Assembly: GCA_037892935.1 (NCBI GenBank) | Contig: JAYXKI010000011.1 | Coordinates: 868,001-932,000, forward strand | Length of the DNA: 64,000 bases | Reading direction: 5' to 3' | From: Phlebopus portentosus | Taxonomy: Eukaryota; Basidiomycota; Agaricomycetes; Boletales; Boletinellaceae | Shown: piece after piece, positions 35,520 through 47,312 of the stretch | How the letters are laid out: every line of letters begins with the position of its first letter | How positions within the stretch are numbered: position 1 is the first letter of the stretch | Notes under the pieces: model-generated | What the model was told of the DNA's origin: nothing | The model's database searches: none | The model's input: only the letters and a program-made list of their open reading frames with translations | Program-made: the position numbers and the translations under genes

Positions 35520-35859
35520 GAAGACGAACTCTTTACCTTGCTGGAAAGGTGCATAATTATTCTTTCAATCAAATCGAGGTCCTGCAGCCCTGCGTCCCTG
35601 TCTGCCATGAATCATGGGGTTGGTCTTTGCGCGAGATTGAGTCGATGAACATGCAGCTCCTGAACGCTCACCTACTCAACGAAGGAAGGCCAATGTGATG
35701 GAGCTCCGAGCCTGTGGACAGGGTCCGATAAACCTAATCATGACAATTATGCATCCAAAAGATTTCGCTGGGTGAATAGGAAGAGACAAAAGAGATGAAT
35801 AAGTCCAACCATGATGTAAAGAAGTCACTCCCCACAGAAACTGATTGAGTTGCCGATCT

Positions 35860-36620
35860 GCCCTCCCGGACTTATCCGAAACTTTGATCATTGGCTATGT
35901 CCAATTCAATATTTTCGTCTCCACATCTTTTTCCTTACCATCACATCATACTGACTTCAACTGCACTACCGCTCCCGTTGTTACACGAACGTGTTTCAAG
36001 TCCACAGCGAATGATGGAAAATTATCTTACAGTAATGAAGCGTTGGCAATGCATATGGCCTGACTGAGATCATCTCGGTCATGGGTCCGATGAATATCAT
36101 GTTAGAAAATCTATTCACCGTACGTGTTTTCGCTCCCTTCTATCCGGTCATTGACATGATTCGAACGAAGTTTGCTGATGTCGCATGGGTAATGAAATTG
36201 AGCACCCCTCCGACATCCAAATTTACCAAAGACGCTAGAGGTCGTATTCAAGAAGTTGTCAGCGAGTTCTTCAGCGTCATCACTAATGAGGCCGAGGAAT
36301 AATGCGATTTCCAAAAAAAAAAAAGTTGGAGATGGAGACGTAATTGACGCTCTAGCGAGCTCGGACTGTGATTACTATCGTAGACGTTGAAGATCTATTT
36401 AGCCAAGTTGAGGTAGGTGAGTGATACACATCGAAAGGAGGTTTAGACCTTGCACGCATATGTCTTTCGCTTCTGTTCTTTGAGCGCCAGAGAACGAACT
36501 CTGTTCACCATGTCGGGGATAGTGGGCATGTAATCACGGAGAAAGACCAATTTTTCCAGTACCCATTCTTCAACAAAAAGGCTGAGACCGGCAGTCGACG
36601 AAACGACAAACAAGTTATTT
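35860..36620 (+). pseudogene. HAP3 relic E
   Basis: The least deleted relic. The Thr/Ser-rich exon 1 lead aligns (CACTACCGCTCCCGTTGTT). Exon 2 reads FADVAWVMKLSTPPTSKFTK and then DARGRIQEVVSEFFSVITNE, close to the first half of the HAP3 histone fold. A stop (GAGGAATAATGC at about 36293) cuts the fold in the middle and a run of A (36314-36325) lies just after it. The later ASS..D.YY and YLAKLR-coding parts remain recognisable, with a normal GTGAGTG donor at about 36417. Confidence 0.85.
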
Positions 36621-36829
36621 TGTATGTATGTATTTTCACTTCCTATATCTTTGCATTATCAAAGTGGATTGCTATACACTTTGTCATGAGGACTCGCTGC
36701 AATTGCCATCGTTAATAATCAAGCAAGCAAAATTTCGTCGTACCATATGGAACACTTGTCCGGAACGGAAACTTTGCCTACTATGCTCTTTATCGACCAG
36801 TTTCCGAGAATAATAGGACAGGAGAGTAC

Positions 36830-37050
36830 GGCCCCAGCCATTCTCGCCTTCACTACCTCTTTTGAAGAACTCGTTCCCATAGTCCAGGTAGTCCAGGTAC
36901 CTGATCTGAGGCATTTTTCTGCAAATATATGGGGTCCACATATGTCAGCTCGGTGTGTTTGGAGTTCCCGGGCGGACAGACAGACGACCTACGTATTGCC
37001 TATTCACACACCATTCACAAGCATTTATAGATGTACACCCCAGCATTGGA
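36830..37050 (-). pseudogene. EZH2 SET-domain 3' relic (unit E)
   Basis: TTTTGAAGAACTCGTTCCCATA (about 36859-36880) is nearly identical to the intact EZH2 3' end coding DYGNEFF. A 9-base repeat (GTCCAGGTAGTCCAGGTAC) is inserted next to it. The previous exon (CCATTCACAAGCAT) keeps the codons for LVNGV and is followed by a stop. This is the best-preserved SET relic, in the unit that also has the best-preserved HAP3 relic. Confidence 0.8.
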
Positions 37051-37433
37051 AATGCAGTGTCTGCTCGCCTACAAAGCCAACGGAAGAAGAAAAACAAGCA
37101 GCCAAACATGTAAATAAATGAAAACGAAAGAAATAAAGCGAAATTTTGAAAAGGATTGTTGAGAAAGCGCGAAGTGCTGAGTCGAGGGTAAGATCATTTC
37201 GAAGAACTCGGTAGCCAAAAACTCTCATGTAAAACCATAAACCACGGTGCTCAATTCCTGTTGAACACGCCATTAGTATTATACTTGCAATGCTTGAAGA
37301 ACGCAACATGTGGATTTCAGACGAGAAGATGCACAAAGCAAAAGCAACCAGCCTGTTCCGATTCTATCATTACTATGCTCGCTCTCTCCGTTCTATGTCA
37401 TAGCGTACGTGAATGGAGCGCGATCCCTGTGCA

Positions 37434-39128
37434 TTAAACTGAGTCTTCCTGCGCGGAGATTCGTTCATTATTGGAACACGCCTGATACGAATCACAGTCA
37501 GTCATAGTCATCTCAGAACAAGAACGCAAAGACACACCTCGCCAAAGTCGATTTCACTGACAGTTCTCGGTGTGTAGTTCGTTCCGCCATTCGCACCTCT
37601 TTCTCCGGCCTCCTTGAGATTGATCAAGAGATGGCTTCCAAGGACGCACAGAAGTGTCGGGCTTCCTGCTGACCCCAGTGTAGTCGAAACAAATGGAGTG
37701 ATTTCTTTGATGCAAAACACGATAATCTTACAAACGAAGCAGAAAATGACACTTTGGACGGTCAAATTCGAAATAACCAAGTACATTCCAGATGACTTAC
37801 AAGCCGAAGTATAGGGCCTGATCCTGGACGAGAACACGAACTAAACGAAAACCCTTAAATCCGGATGACAGCTTCCAATATTCCGCTGACTTGTAGAGAG
37901 CAAGGCACATCAGAACAAACCCGTATGTCGCCGGGGCCAGCCTGTAAAGTATCAGATAAGACCTTCATATAGTATGATGTGCCTACCAAGAAACAATGAC
38001 CAATGTTCGTGAGGGTTCGCCGATACGTATGCAAATTATCATTCCCTCTGCAACACTACCAACATTGGCTGACGAACATTCAGTTCAGTGAAAAGAGACG
38101 CATTGAGCAAAGATCTTACTATCTACAGACAGGCTTTCATGAATGAGAATGCCGAGATCGAGTCCAGCTTCCAATCCAAGAAGAATTTTGAGGATGATGG
38201 ACAGTTTTCTATCTGCAAGACAATTGGACGAGGTGATTTCTCATATAAGCAGGGGTATTTACCTTCGTGGAAGAGAGCTAAGACCCGGATGAGTAGAATG
38301 TCTACGTAAAAAGCAAGTCACCAGCTTCATCAGCTCTAGCTCGCCAACTTACAATCAATCAGCACGATAGTGGCCAAATCTAATGTCTGGGTTAGCATGG
38401 CCCTGATATGGGGATTGAACTACTTACTTGCTAAACCTATGGCCCACATCGAAAACCGGCCTACTCCCCAAGAGTTACTCGATGGACAAATGTTCTGAGA
38501 TAACACTTACAGCTAAGTAAATGCCATCAAGTTTCAGACATCATGACGCTCATATTGCAAAGTGAATCCACAAACCTTGCAAGGCTCTCTGTAAATAGGT
38601 CGACTGCAAAATGCGTAAGCTTGTCAGATGAGCGCTGCGCAAGACGGATCAAAGGTTTACAAGTTATGTTACAAACAGCTGCGAGCAGCCCAATGTAACG
38701 ATTCTATGTCAAGGTCAGAAGCTATTCCTTCTCGGACACCATCATCACTCACAGCAAAGTATATTATGCTGATAGAACTTCGTGCGTTTGGCTTCCACTT
38801 TGGTCAGATCATGAAGGTCGAAGTCGACTGATGGAAATCACCCAGAAATACTTTATCTAAAAATAGTCTTGTAAGGACGTGACCTTGGAGGGGGCATTCC
38901 TGTTGGGGTGTTACCTCCTTATCCAGCGTGACAACTGCAAGATACAAGTAAGAGTAAGTTACGAGTTACCAGCGACAATTCGATGCCGTGCATACTGGAA
39001 TGATATACTAAAACCGTCGCGAGGGCGACACTGAAGTACTGAACAGTCATGATCTCTGAAGCAAATAACCGAACAAAGCTTGGATCGATGCGTACAACAT
39101 CCGAACGAGCTTGCAAAGAGCTAGACAT
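37434..39128 (-). CDS. DUF6533 integral membrane protein, copy 6 (lost the usual start)
   Basis: Where other copies begin with ATG, this copy has GTG (39141-39143). The first ATG downstream is 39128, giving MSSSLQARSDVVRIDPSFVR, then FASEIMTVQYFSVALATVLV. Only about five N-terminal residues are lost, ahead of the domain, so the gene may still work. The C-terminal exon reads SVIFCFVCKIIVF, LLCVLGSHLLINLKEAGERG (GSH replaces GGQ) and NYTPRTVSEIDFGE. The terminal exon reads ACSNNERISAQEDSV and stops at 37434. It is the most diverged copy at its ends, fitting an older array edge. TTTATA lies at 39184-39189. Confidence 0.68.
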
Positions 39129-39189
39129 GTTAAGAAGAGACACTTCTGAGGCGATTTGGACTGGATGCGTGTCAGAGAACTGATTTATA

Positions 39190-40454
39190 GGTCTTAAGGG
39201 AAGCGCAACATCTCATCTCAGTATACGGTGGGGGCTCGGAAAAGGCTGATTCCCGTTCAGCGCATTCGAAAGGTCTGCCCGGGCCGTGGAAAAGTCTCCA
39301 CGAAGAAGAATCCGCGCTGACGCATCGCAATGGCGCATCCATCGCTCTACCTGGCTATGTATATCAGGTAAGCAGTGCAGCCTCAAGTCCAAAATCTTCC
39401 GCGGATCATGGTGATGGCTTTTTCGGCGCGCCGAGCTAACGAATGCGCAGCTACCGGACGTTTATTTACCCAATGAATGACTCCATAAACAAGAACGGGT
39501 GACGACCAGTCATGCGTTTGCTTAGTTCAAGTCTAATCATGGACTTTTAGCGTGGCGTTCCGGCCTCATCGGAAATCACCCGTAAATGATTCGCACAGTG
39601 TCCTTCAAGGTAGTAGAATTGGACGAGACTGAATCGATGAGCGAGATGGCACAACAGGCGAGGTCCCAGACTGTTCATGCTTATCCTTCCGCACATCAAC
39701 GGATTCGGAGTTCTCAGAGGACACTGCACAAATGTCGTCTGAGACTATGGCCTGTGCAGTACAATACAGTCGGGAGTCGCGGGATCTCAGATCGAGAGAG
39801 ATGATAGAGATGCAGGCTCAATTGACCGGGATAATTTGAAAGAGGTGAGCGAGGCGGTGCTCATTGACTGGTTTGACAATTCTGCGACAAGATCTGAATC
39901 GTGAGGGCGTGGTTCGAGACGCATCGATCCAAGTATCTCACTCACTAAGTCACTCGCACTTCACGGACGATCGAGCTCCGTTCCCGCTACGCAGTGTAAA
40001 TGTACATGGTCCAGCTTCATTGCTTCCCAAATCTTACGAACTGGCCGCATTAGACTTTGATCGTAAACGTCGCATGACGGTTCGCGAACGTGTGTAATTT
40101 GAAGAATCGAAGTTTCCTGTGCAAACACTGCAATGGCAGACGTAAACACCTTACGAGGCATATATTTACACATTCATTCGATCTAGCTTGTAGGATGCTT
40201 GCAGATCCTTCGCTGTAGAGACGAAGAGAAGCTCTACAGCATTGCTGTTCGCTGCCGTCCTCGCATGCAATGAAAATAAGAAAATGGTTGGATGTCTATT
40301 CCGTACAAGTAAAATCCAGGTCATGAGATCGAACGCTATGGACATAAGTCATGGTGCTTCCATACTCACCATACAAGCGAAAAATATACAATCCACATGT
40401 TTGGACAGTTTCACTAGAAATAGGACGTCATCGGAAGATTTAGAGTTACGATTA
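39190..40454. other. Right edge of the array, decayed spacer
   Basis: The upstream spacer of DUF6533-6 can be followed to about 39420 (CTTCCGCGGATCATGGTGAT matches the CCTCCA..ATCATGACAAG block of other units). Weak similarity to the units 3/4 spacer continues to about 40150. No HAP3 relic follows, so the array ends here. No gene was recognised. Confidence 0.5.
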
Positions 40455-41938
40455 TTATCTTGTTGTGTCCGTTAAAATCGGCACCTCTTCCAAGGACGAG
40501 GTATCAACGGTTCCGGCCTTATGCTTTTCGATAAGTCCACGGAGTTCCTTAAGCAGGTCAATCTTGCCTTGCAACTATTCCTATCATCAGCTCCCAAATT
40601 CTAGGAAGCAAAAGACGATACTGACGTTCATGCTCGTAGCAAGTCCCGAAGAACTATGGGATACGAAGAACAAAGTTTCGTGGACAGCTGAGAAAGAAGT
40701 CTGGCAATGAGTGCTCAAAGTCCCACGTAAATCGGATAGCTCACGAGATTCGGGATCGTTATGAGTGACTTTGTATGGACGCAGGCCGATCCCATTGTCC
40801 ACATCCGAGTTTGTTTGTCTTCTCGTGACTTTTGTCGGACTTGTTCCTCTCTTTTGCTTTCCGGGACGTGCTTCGCAAGGCTCCAACTGGCTTCTGCTTT
40901 TGATAATCTCGCGCCTGAATCCTTTCTCTACTCTTGACCCATGCCTTTTCCGATGAAGCATCTGATTTTATTCCGATAGTTGTAAGTAACCATACCAGTA
41001 ACAGGAAAAGCGAAGCCATACACAAATCGCGGTTTGTATTTTGCCACTTTTTGCAGCAAAGCTGGGACACCGCCTATCATTTCTTGGGCAGACAGTTCGT
41101 CTTCCTGAGAAAAGATAATTGCATCAGAGCCAATGTCCACACAAAAGGGAGCAAGACCTACACAGCTTGAAGGACGGTCTACGATATCTGTCTGCGAAGC
41201 ATTCATGCATGGCACGTCGTACGTTAGGAATATCATGACGTACGATGCCGATATTATATAAGGCTGGCAAAGTACTGTCTTGCTCTGGCGGGATGAGGCG
41301 GTCTGTGAATCCTAGAAAGATCGGACACGACTTCAGTAAGACTACTCAGATTAATCTGGTTGAACAGCAGTCACCAGATCCATGCAGCATCTTGTAGAAC
41401 CGATTCCCTGGATGAGCGAAGTGATGTCCGACCGTGGCAGAATGAACCCCAGGACTGAACGGAATTATTCGCGATGCTCTTCAGCACCATCTCAACCGAG
41501 TGGGAAAAGTGATTTACTGACTTGATGCCGCAGAACAGAACTAGGGGAGTAATATCAGTTTTCCTATAAATCGAATTACAAAGTAGAACGTTTACCGTCT
41601 AAGTATTCCCCTAGACAATCTGTGAGGTAATTCAGGTGAGCGTAAGTCTCCGGAGGGGCATACCCGCGCTTCTTTTTAGTTTTCGTAGGAGATTCATCCT
41701 CTATAGATACATTAGTTCGTTTTTTCGCGACAGTAGATGAAGTCTCCGATACGAAGTTTGGGGTTCCGGGACTCCGCTTCGTGGTAGTCAAAGTCAGGTT
41801 GCTCGACCTGGTCGATCGACGAACGGGGGATGTTTGTGGAGACTCGAAAGAAAATTCCTCTAACTTCAAGCGAAAAGTTGACGTTCGTTCTTCCTCAATT
41901 TTGACTTCCTCTTCTACATCTTCGGTTGGTTGGGTCAT
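40455..41938 (-). CDS. Mug/TDG-type uracil/thymine DNA glycosylase (possible frame break)
   Basis: These enzymes remove uracil or thymine from G:U and G:T mismatches in base-excision repair. ATG 41938 opens an acidic, Ser/Lys-rich N-terminus with a basic signal (KKKRGYAPPETYAHLNYLTD). The catalytic motif is split by an intron (41455-41521) and restores LVLFCGINPGVHSATVGHHF, followed by AHPGNRFYKMLHGSGFTDRL: GINPG with its Asn is intact. Next come LPALYNIG, TDIVDRPSS, SAQEMIGGVPALLQKVAKYK and CFIGKGM. Just after CFIGKGM (about 40925-40965) the family-like continuation VEKGFRREIIKS..GLRPYKVTH..TLFFVSHSSSG is in another frame, with no convincing intron to bridge them. The last exon (LQGKIDLLKELRGLIEKHKA) stops at 40455. 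It may be a pseudogene, a missed base or an unusual intron. Confidence 0.85.
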
Positions 41939-42175
41939 TGCCAGTCGTCGTACTGAAGGCTAAAATGAACGGAGTGCAGATCGAAGATGTCCTGATCTTA
42001 TGTATGCCTTTTCGGGACCGTCGATCATGAAACTCTTATGTAAGTGTAAGGGCCAAATAGAAATAAACAACTAAGAAAAGAAAAAGACGAATCGACCAAT
42101 AACAAAACAAATCCCATTTTCTAATCTTGCTATATACGGCAGCAACAAATAACAAGAGAAACGCAATCCGAGTAA

Positions 42176-45100
42176 TTACAAGCGCACGATGAGCAACTTA
42201 ATGGCAGACATCCACAATCCGATATCGTCCGTGCGCGATCCTTGAGCTAACAAGTCTGCGTGCATCCCAAGTGCTCGCTCTCTACGATGCGGATCTTGAG
42301 AAGCCATCACTGCAAAAGGGATTATTTGAGCCTACAAGAAAGATATCGGATGCTGTATATACCTTCTGTGAGTTCATTTAGCTGTTGAATAACTGGAGGA
42401 GAAAGAGTCTCGCAGTTGAGAACATCGAATAAGGAATTCAGTCGCCGCTCGGTATCATCCACCATCCGCTTCTGTTGAGGCTAGATCGCGCAAAATAAGC
42501 AAAAACATCCATATGGAGTGGGCGGATACATACGGGGCTCGTCTGCTTCATATGATCAAGGGCCTGTACGAGAATCTCGTACGAGCGCCTTGATGTTTCC
42601 GGGATGTGGGAACGATCACCAGGTGCTGAGGACCGTTTTAAGAATGAATACAAGGTATGACAGGCAGAGACTACGTACGATATTTTGGCTGAGGTGGCCC
42701 CGACTTTGCATGTAAAGGACGAGGAGCTGCAGGTTCTCTAACCGGCGGGCCCTGAGGTGGAGGATGCGCAGCCGCAGCAGATGGAGGCAGTTGATGAACA
42801 GCCGCTCCATGCGTTGGTTGCGCTCTCGCCGCACTAGTAGGCGGACCGTACGGGTCAGGGGGAGGAACTTGCTGTTGCATTCCCGGACTGACCTGCTGAC
42901 CTGCAAAACCAGAGGGCGGTGGCGTTGCACGAACATAAGGACCTGGTGCACCCGGTACGCCAGTCGGCGCAGCAGAAGGTCCGTGTGGATGCGGTGGACC
43001 GTACGAACCCTGCGGAGGGACATGGCTTGGTCGTGTCTGCGGCGGTGACAACACACGTCCCGGGGGAACAAACTGAGAATGCCCTCGAGATGGAGGAGGT
43101 GCGGGTTGGCTCTGTTGCAGCGGCTGAGCGGGCACCGGAGGCGAGAATGCTCCGCCAGGCGGAGGAGCGTAACCTCCATGAAGTGGAGGAGGACCTTGTT
43201 GAGAACCAGGAGGCGGTCGATGTTGTCCTGGAGGCGGCGGTCCTTGCATAGCATGTGGTAGTCCCCTGTTCACGCTCCCTGGTCTCGGCGGCGGCGCCAG
43301 GCCCTGGGGAGGCCCGTGCATTGCCGGTGAACCAGGTACCGACTGGGGCGGCGTGGCATTCGGGAACGGAGAAATAATGGGCGAAATTTTGGGAGGCACA
43401 TTAGAGACTGGTGTCCGACGATCCAAGACGGGCGCATCGTTCCATCCCGAATTGTCTCGTTTCTTCGGAGGCGGAGGAGGACCACTAGGAGGCGGAGCAG
43501 GAACTTGAACACTACGCGTTGGGGCGTATGGACCAGCTGAAAATGATGGCTGCATTTGCACAGAAGGCTGATAGGCTGGCTGCGAAGAAACTGCAGCAGC
43601 AGCGGGCGCGTAAGGGTTGCTCGCTTGACTCGCCATTGCAGATCCATTGATATTGTATTGTGCGTATTGTGGACCTCTAGCGGAGGTTGAAGGAGAAGTT
43701 GTCACCGGTTGTGTAGCATATGACTGATACCCATATGCACCGGCATGCGATGGAGCTGCAGATGCCGAAGCAGTCTTAACTGGCTGCGCTGTAGATGTAC
43801 CTTTCGTCTTCTCGGCAGCGGCGAAAATACGATCGCGTGCCGTCTTGAAATCAAGCCCTACGCTGCTAATGCTCTGATAATCTGTCGGAATGAGATCCAA
43901 GAAGCTCACAGCTTCATCCAAGAGACCTTGCGTCGCGAGCAAATCCGCGTATTCGTGGTAACGCTCATAAAGCGCGGATAATTTGTAAGCGGCAGAAGGA
44001 TCCGATACCATCTTCAGCTCCGAATCCGTGTAGTTTGTCGCACTACGGAAAATTGTGACTTTCTCCATAAATGTCTGCAAAGCATGCGCATGTGCCGAAT
44101 AGCGCGAACTGCTCTTCTCATCTCCACCATCCAAAAGCTGGTTCTCCTCTTCCACCATCTCCTCTATCCAAATGTTGACAACTTTCTCCAGCCGACCAGC
44201 AGCCAAGTAGGTCAACGTCGCATCCTTTCTGAACTCATCAGCACCTGGTGATGCTGCGTTCTTCAAAATGTTCGCATGGAACTCAAGACGCTGGCCAAGC
44301 TGTTCAGCAAGATTCGCAAATTCATCAGGCTTCGCAAAAGTACAAAGCACCACAAATATTTCCTGCCACTCTTGAAGATCCGCGTTCTGCACGATATCGT
44401 CCAAATCCTCCGTAACGATGGACTGGAAAAGGCGAAGATACGGGAAATTAACCGTACGCTTCTCGAAGTAGGCCTTCTGCGTGCGCTGCAAGAGGTCGGG
44501 TCCGCCCTTGACAGCCAAAAGGATCGCATCCGCGAAGCGCTCCGTAGCCAAACACAATGACACTGCAGACTCAAAGTCGCCTAGCACGAGTGACTTGGTG
44601 ACCAGACGATCGAACTCGGACTCTTCGGAAGGGTAGATACGGAACGTGTTGTTTTTGAGTGCTTCTGAAGCGGCGGAAGACGGGCGCGAACCGATAGTAG
44701 CAGCGACCGACGAGTCATGCGCGTAATTGGTATGAGGAATTTGGACATGGTCCGGAACAGCATTGCGGATTGTACCCATTGTGCTGAAGAAATCAGCCTC
44801 AGCGTCCATCTGCGGTGTACCAATGTCATCGCCGAATAACGACGGAGCGGTCGTGGTCGACTCGCCATCAATGGCACCTGTAGCATCTGTAGCGTGATCG
44901 GATGCGACGCTCGTACTTTGCTCGGATGGTGTGTGCTCTTGCTCGTGTTCTGCTTCCGTCTCGGGTTCGGCGAAGGACACTACAGGTTCATGGGGCTTTG
45001 TCCGTTCTGGACTTAGCTCTTCTGCCGGAAGCCGCGTTGGAGTGGCAGTCGACTTGATTTTCTCGACAGCCTCTACCACTCGAGCCGCGACGTCTGCCTT

Positions 45101-46793
45101 TGAGAATCCAAGTAAGGTGACAAGCTCTTCGCGGGAGTCCGCTCTGAACAAACTCGCGAGTGCCTTCCAGCTCGCAGTATCATGTACCTGACGGGCTTCC
45201 GCATCAGCAGACTTCTTCCGAGCAAACTCATTAAGACTCTGCCCATCGGTTGCAGCTTTGAGATCCTTCGCACGCGAGATGATATCTGGCTCGGTGACGA
45301 CCTTACGTATATGCACAACGCTACTTTGGATTTTCCCTTGTGCGGATTGCAAGTTCGAAACGGATACCAACTTTCCACCATAACCAAACGACGCTGAAAT
45401 TGGTCGGCGGAGCCATTTCGGAGGTTGTTTCAAAGAAAGAGTCGGTTGAGTCGTACGTGCAAAGCCAGGAACGTCAAACACGTCGGAACCATCAGGCTTA
45501 GGCGTAGCGACAGGAGCCTGAGCTTCTGCTGCTTCGTTCGTCGTCTGAATTGAATGAATACCGATAGTCCCATCGAAATAGGCAGTCGCCAAAAGGTCAG
45601 GATTTCGAGGACACCATTGTGCCTGAAAGGCCCAATTAGCAGCGTATGGTAGTTCTCCAACTATCTCAGCCGACTGAGGATTCCAGCACAATACACGGTT
45701 ATCCTTGCCGGAAGACAAGAGAAGGTCCGCGTCTTGTCTGCACCAAGAAAGAGATAATATGCCTTTCTCGTGTCCGGTCAGAATTTTCTCTGGAGCCCGA
45801 GCATTTCGTAAATCCCAGACCATGACAACAGGAGAAGCATCATCCTCAGACGAGGTGACAAGTCTCGTAGCCTAGCGCGGTTGTCAATAAACCAGGGCCG
45901 GAACAGTATATCATAGTCCTCACATTATCCGGATGCCACGCAACGTCACTCATGCCCTTTCTTCCTCCAGCACCCATAATATTTAAACCTTGAGTAGCGC
46001 CGCCGTATGTTAGTGCAACGACTTCGCGCTTGTTTCGCAAATCCCAGACTACTGTGTATCCGGTACTACTGGATGATGCAAGGACATATTGGACCTGCCT
46101 ATTCCAAGCCAAAGATGTGATCTCGTCGAGTTTGGAAGATCGAGTGCCCGGAGAGTATGGTTTGCTCGGGTCTTTTAAGTCCCAGATATAAATCTACATG
46201 AGCATGTGAGAAATAAGCAAATGGCAACTGCATGAACGTTGTTTACCTCGCCGTTTACAGCACCGGAAGAAAGAAGATTGGTCTGGATCGGATTGAAATC
46301 AAGACCGCGGACAGGACCCTGATGTATGGTGTTACGCAGTATGAGAGATCCTCCCGTGCTGGAAAACACGTAAGAAACGTAATGTTGCAAGGAAAGAAAG
46401 GACACACTCAGATGTCTCGAGGATTTTCTCCGGGTCCCATAAGCCGAGCTCGCCGTTCTCCATACCGGCTGCAATGACACCTCTCGAGCGGCCAGTGTTG
46501 GGCGACCCCCACGCAATACGATTGAATCTGCAGCACGTTCAGACATGCTCACGATACATGCGCATTCCATACCTTGAAGTTGTTGATACAGAGGCCTTTG
46601 GACCATTTTCAGGAGAGTCGCCAAGTTCGTACTCAGCCTTATTCATGAAATCTGGAGACCAAATCTCGAGCTGGCTGTCATTGCTGAAGGACTCATCGAG
46701 AGCACCCGCGACGGTGCCCGTAGCCAGCAAAGGCACCGTAGCGTGCGGCGACCAGGCGAATGTGGCCGTCCTGTGTATTTCTTTGAGTTTCAT
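42176..46793 (-). CDS. SEC31: COPII outer-coat protein SEC31
   Basis: SEC31 with SEC13 forms the outer cage of COPII vesicles leaving the ER and stimulates the Sar1 GTPase via SEC23. ATG 46793 opens MKLKEIHRTATFAWSPHATV, the standard start. WD40 blades follow: NRIAWGSPNT, GVIAAGMENGELGLWD, PVRGLDFNPIQTNLLSSGA, IYIWDLKDPSKPYSPG, TGYTVVWDLRNKREVV, MVWDLRNARAPEKILTGHEK and GILSLSWCRQDADLLLSSGK. The alpha-solenoid segment carries SLVLGDFESAVSLCLATERF and ADAILLAVKGGPDLLQRTQK. A long Pro/Gln/Gly-rich linker with many PPP motifs (about 42700-43600), as expected for binding SEC13/SEC23, follows. The C-terminal helical domain lies in small exons (RRSYEILVQALDHMKQTSP, QKRMVDDTERRLNSLFDVLN, LSPPVIQQLNELTE, WMSAIKLLIVRL) and stops at 42176. 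The product is about 1,300 residues, normal for the family. The large plus-strand frames at 42.7-43.3 kb are shadows of the Pro-rich linker. Confidence 0.95.
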
Positions 46794-47312
46794 TTGTGGT
46801 GCTTGTTTGAAGGTGGAGAACCGCGAATGAGAGCTGAAGTAGGACGTGTCAGTGATGTTCTGTCACGTCATCTTGTCCGTGACTGTCACTTTTCCTTATT
46901 CCTTCTGAGAGGGAACGACTCGGATGGAACATCAACTTGCATGGTGTATACGACGAGCAGAAATATAAAACATTATCGAAATGAAAACGGGCTAATCAAG
47001 ACTACTTGATACGAGAATTCAGTCCGACTATGATTTCGAAACAGCTCCAAAGGACCGAACTCGGGCTACTCGACATAAGTTGGTAGTAAGTATACTCATT
47101 TTATGGACATTATGTACACCTAGTGATGAGCTTTATATTTTATGTACATCGAGTATCGGACCTTCTACGAGGACTTTTGTGGACATAATTCGTCCCGATA
47201 TTCTCCCGTAACCAGAATAGGTCAAGTCAACTTGAGAGTATTGGTGATTTTTATTCGGATCCAGGGACGTACATTTACTGCTTATTCACACTGAATATTA
47301 ACGTCTTTACCT
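46794..47312. other. SEC31 upstream region
   Basis: AT-rich non-coding DNA; no gene is seen. The start of the tandem duplication described at 47313-54410 forms its right edge. Confidence 0.5.

Larger units (their letters stand above)
13231..39190. repeat. Tandem segmental array: HAP3 / EZH2 3' end / DUF6533
   Basis: Order along the plus strand: HAP3 and EZH2 intact, DUF6533-1, HAP3 relic A, DUF6533-2, HAP3 relic B + SET relic, DUF6533-3, relic C + SET, DUF6533-4, relic D + SET, DUF6533-5, relic E + SET, DUF6533-6. All HAP3 relics point right and all DUF6533 genes and SET relics point left, as in the intact locus, so the copies are direct repeats. Unit length is about 4.1-4.7 kb. Intronic and spacer DNA is shared along with exons, so this is duplication of genomic DNA and not retroposition. 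I saw no transposase, terminal repeats or target-site duplications at the junctions. Confidence 0.85.

Noticed and set aside
17540..39128. DUF6533 genes as STE3-type pheromone receptors of a mating locus
   Set aside because: They are multi-pass, but the motifs (SQYFNVALATVLVY, GGQLLINLK, NYTPR) belong to DUF6533. No CAAX pheromone precursor was seen.
13231..39190. Array explained by a transposon or by retroposition
   Set aside because: Introns and spacers are copied, orientation is constant, and I saw no transposase, reverse transcriptase or terminal repeats.
42764..43261. Arg-rich plus-strand frames opposite SEC31
   Set aside because: They are antisense to the Pro/Gln-rich linker of SEC31 and have no domain.
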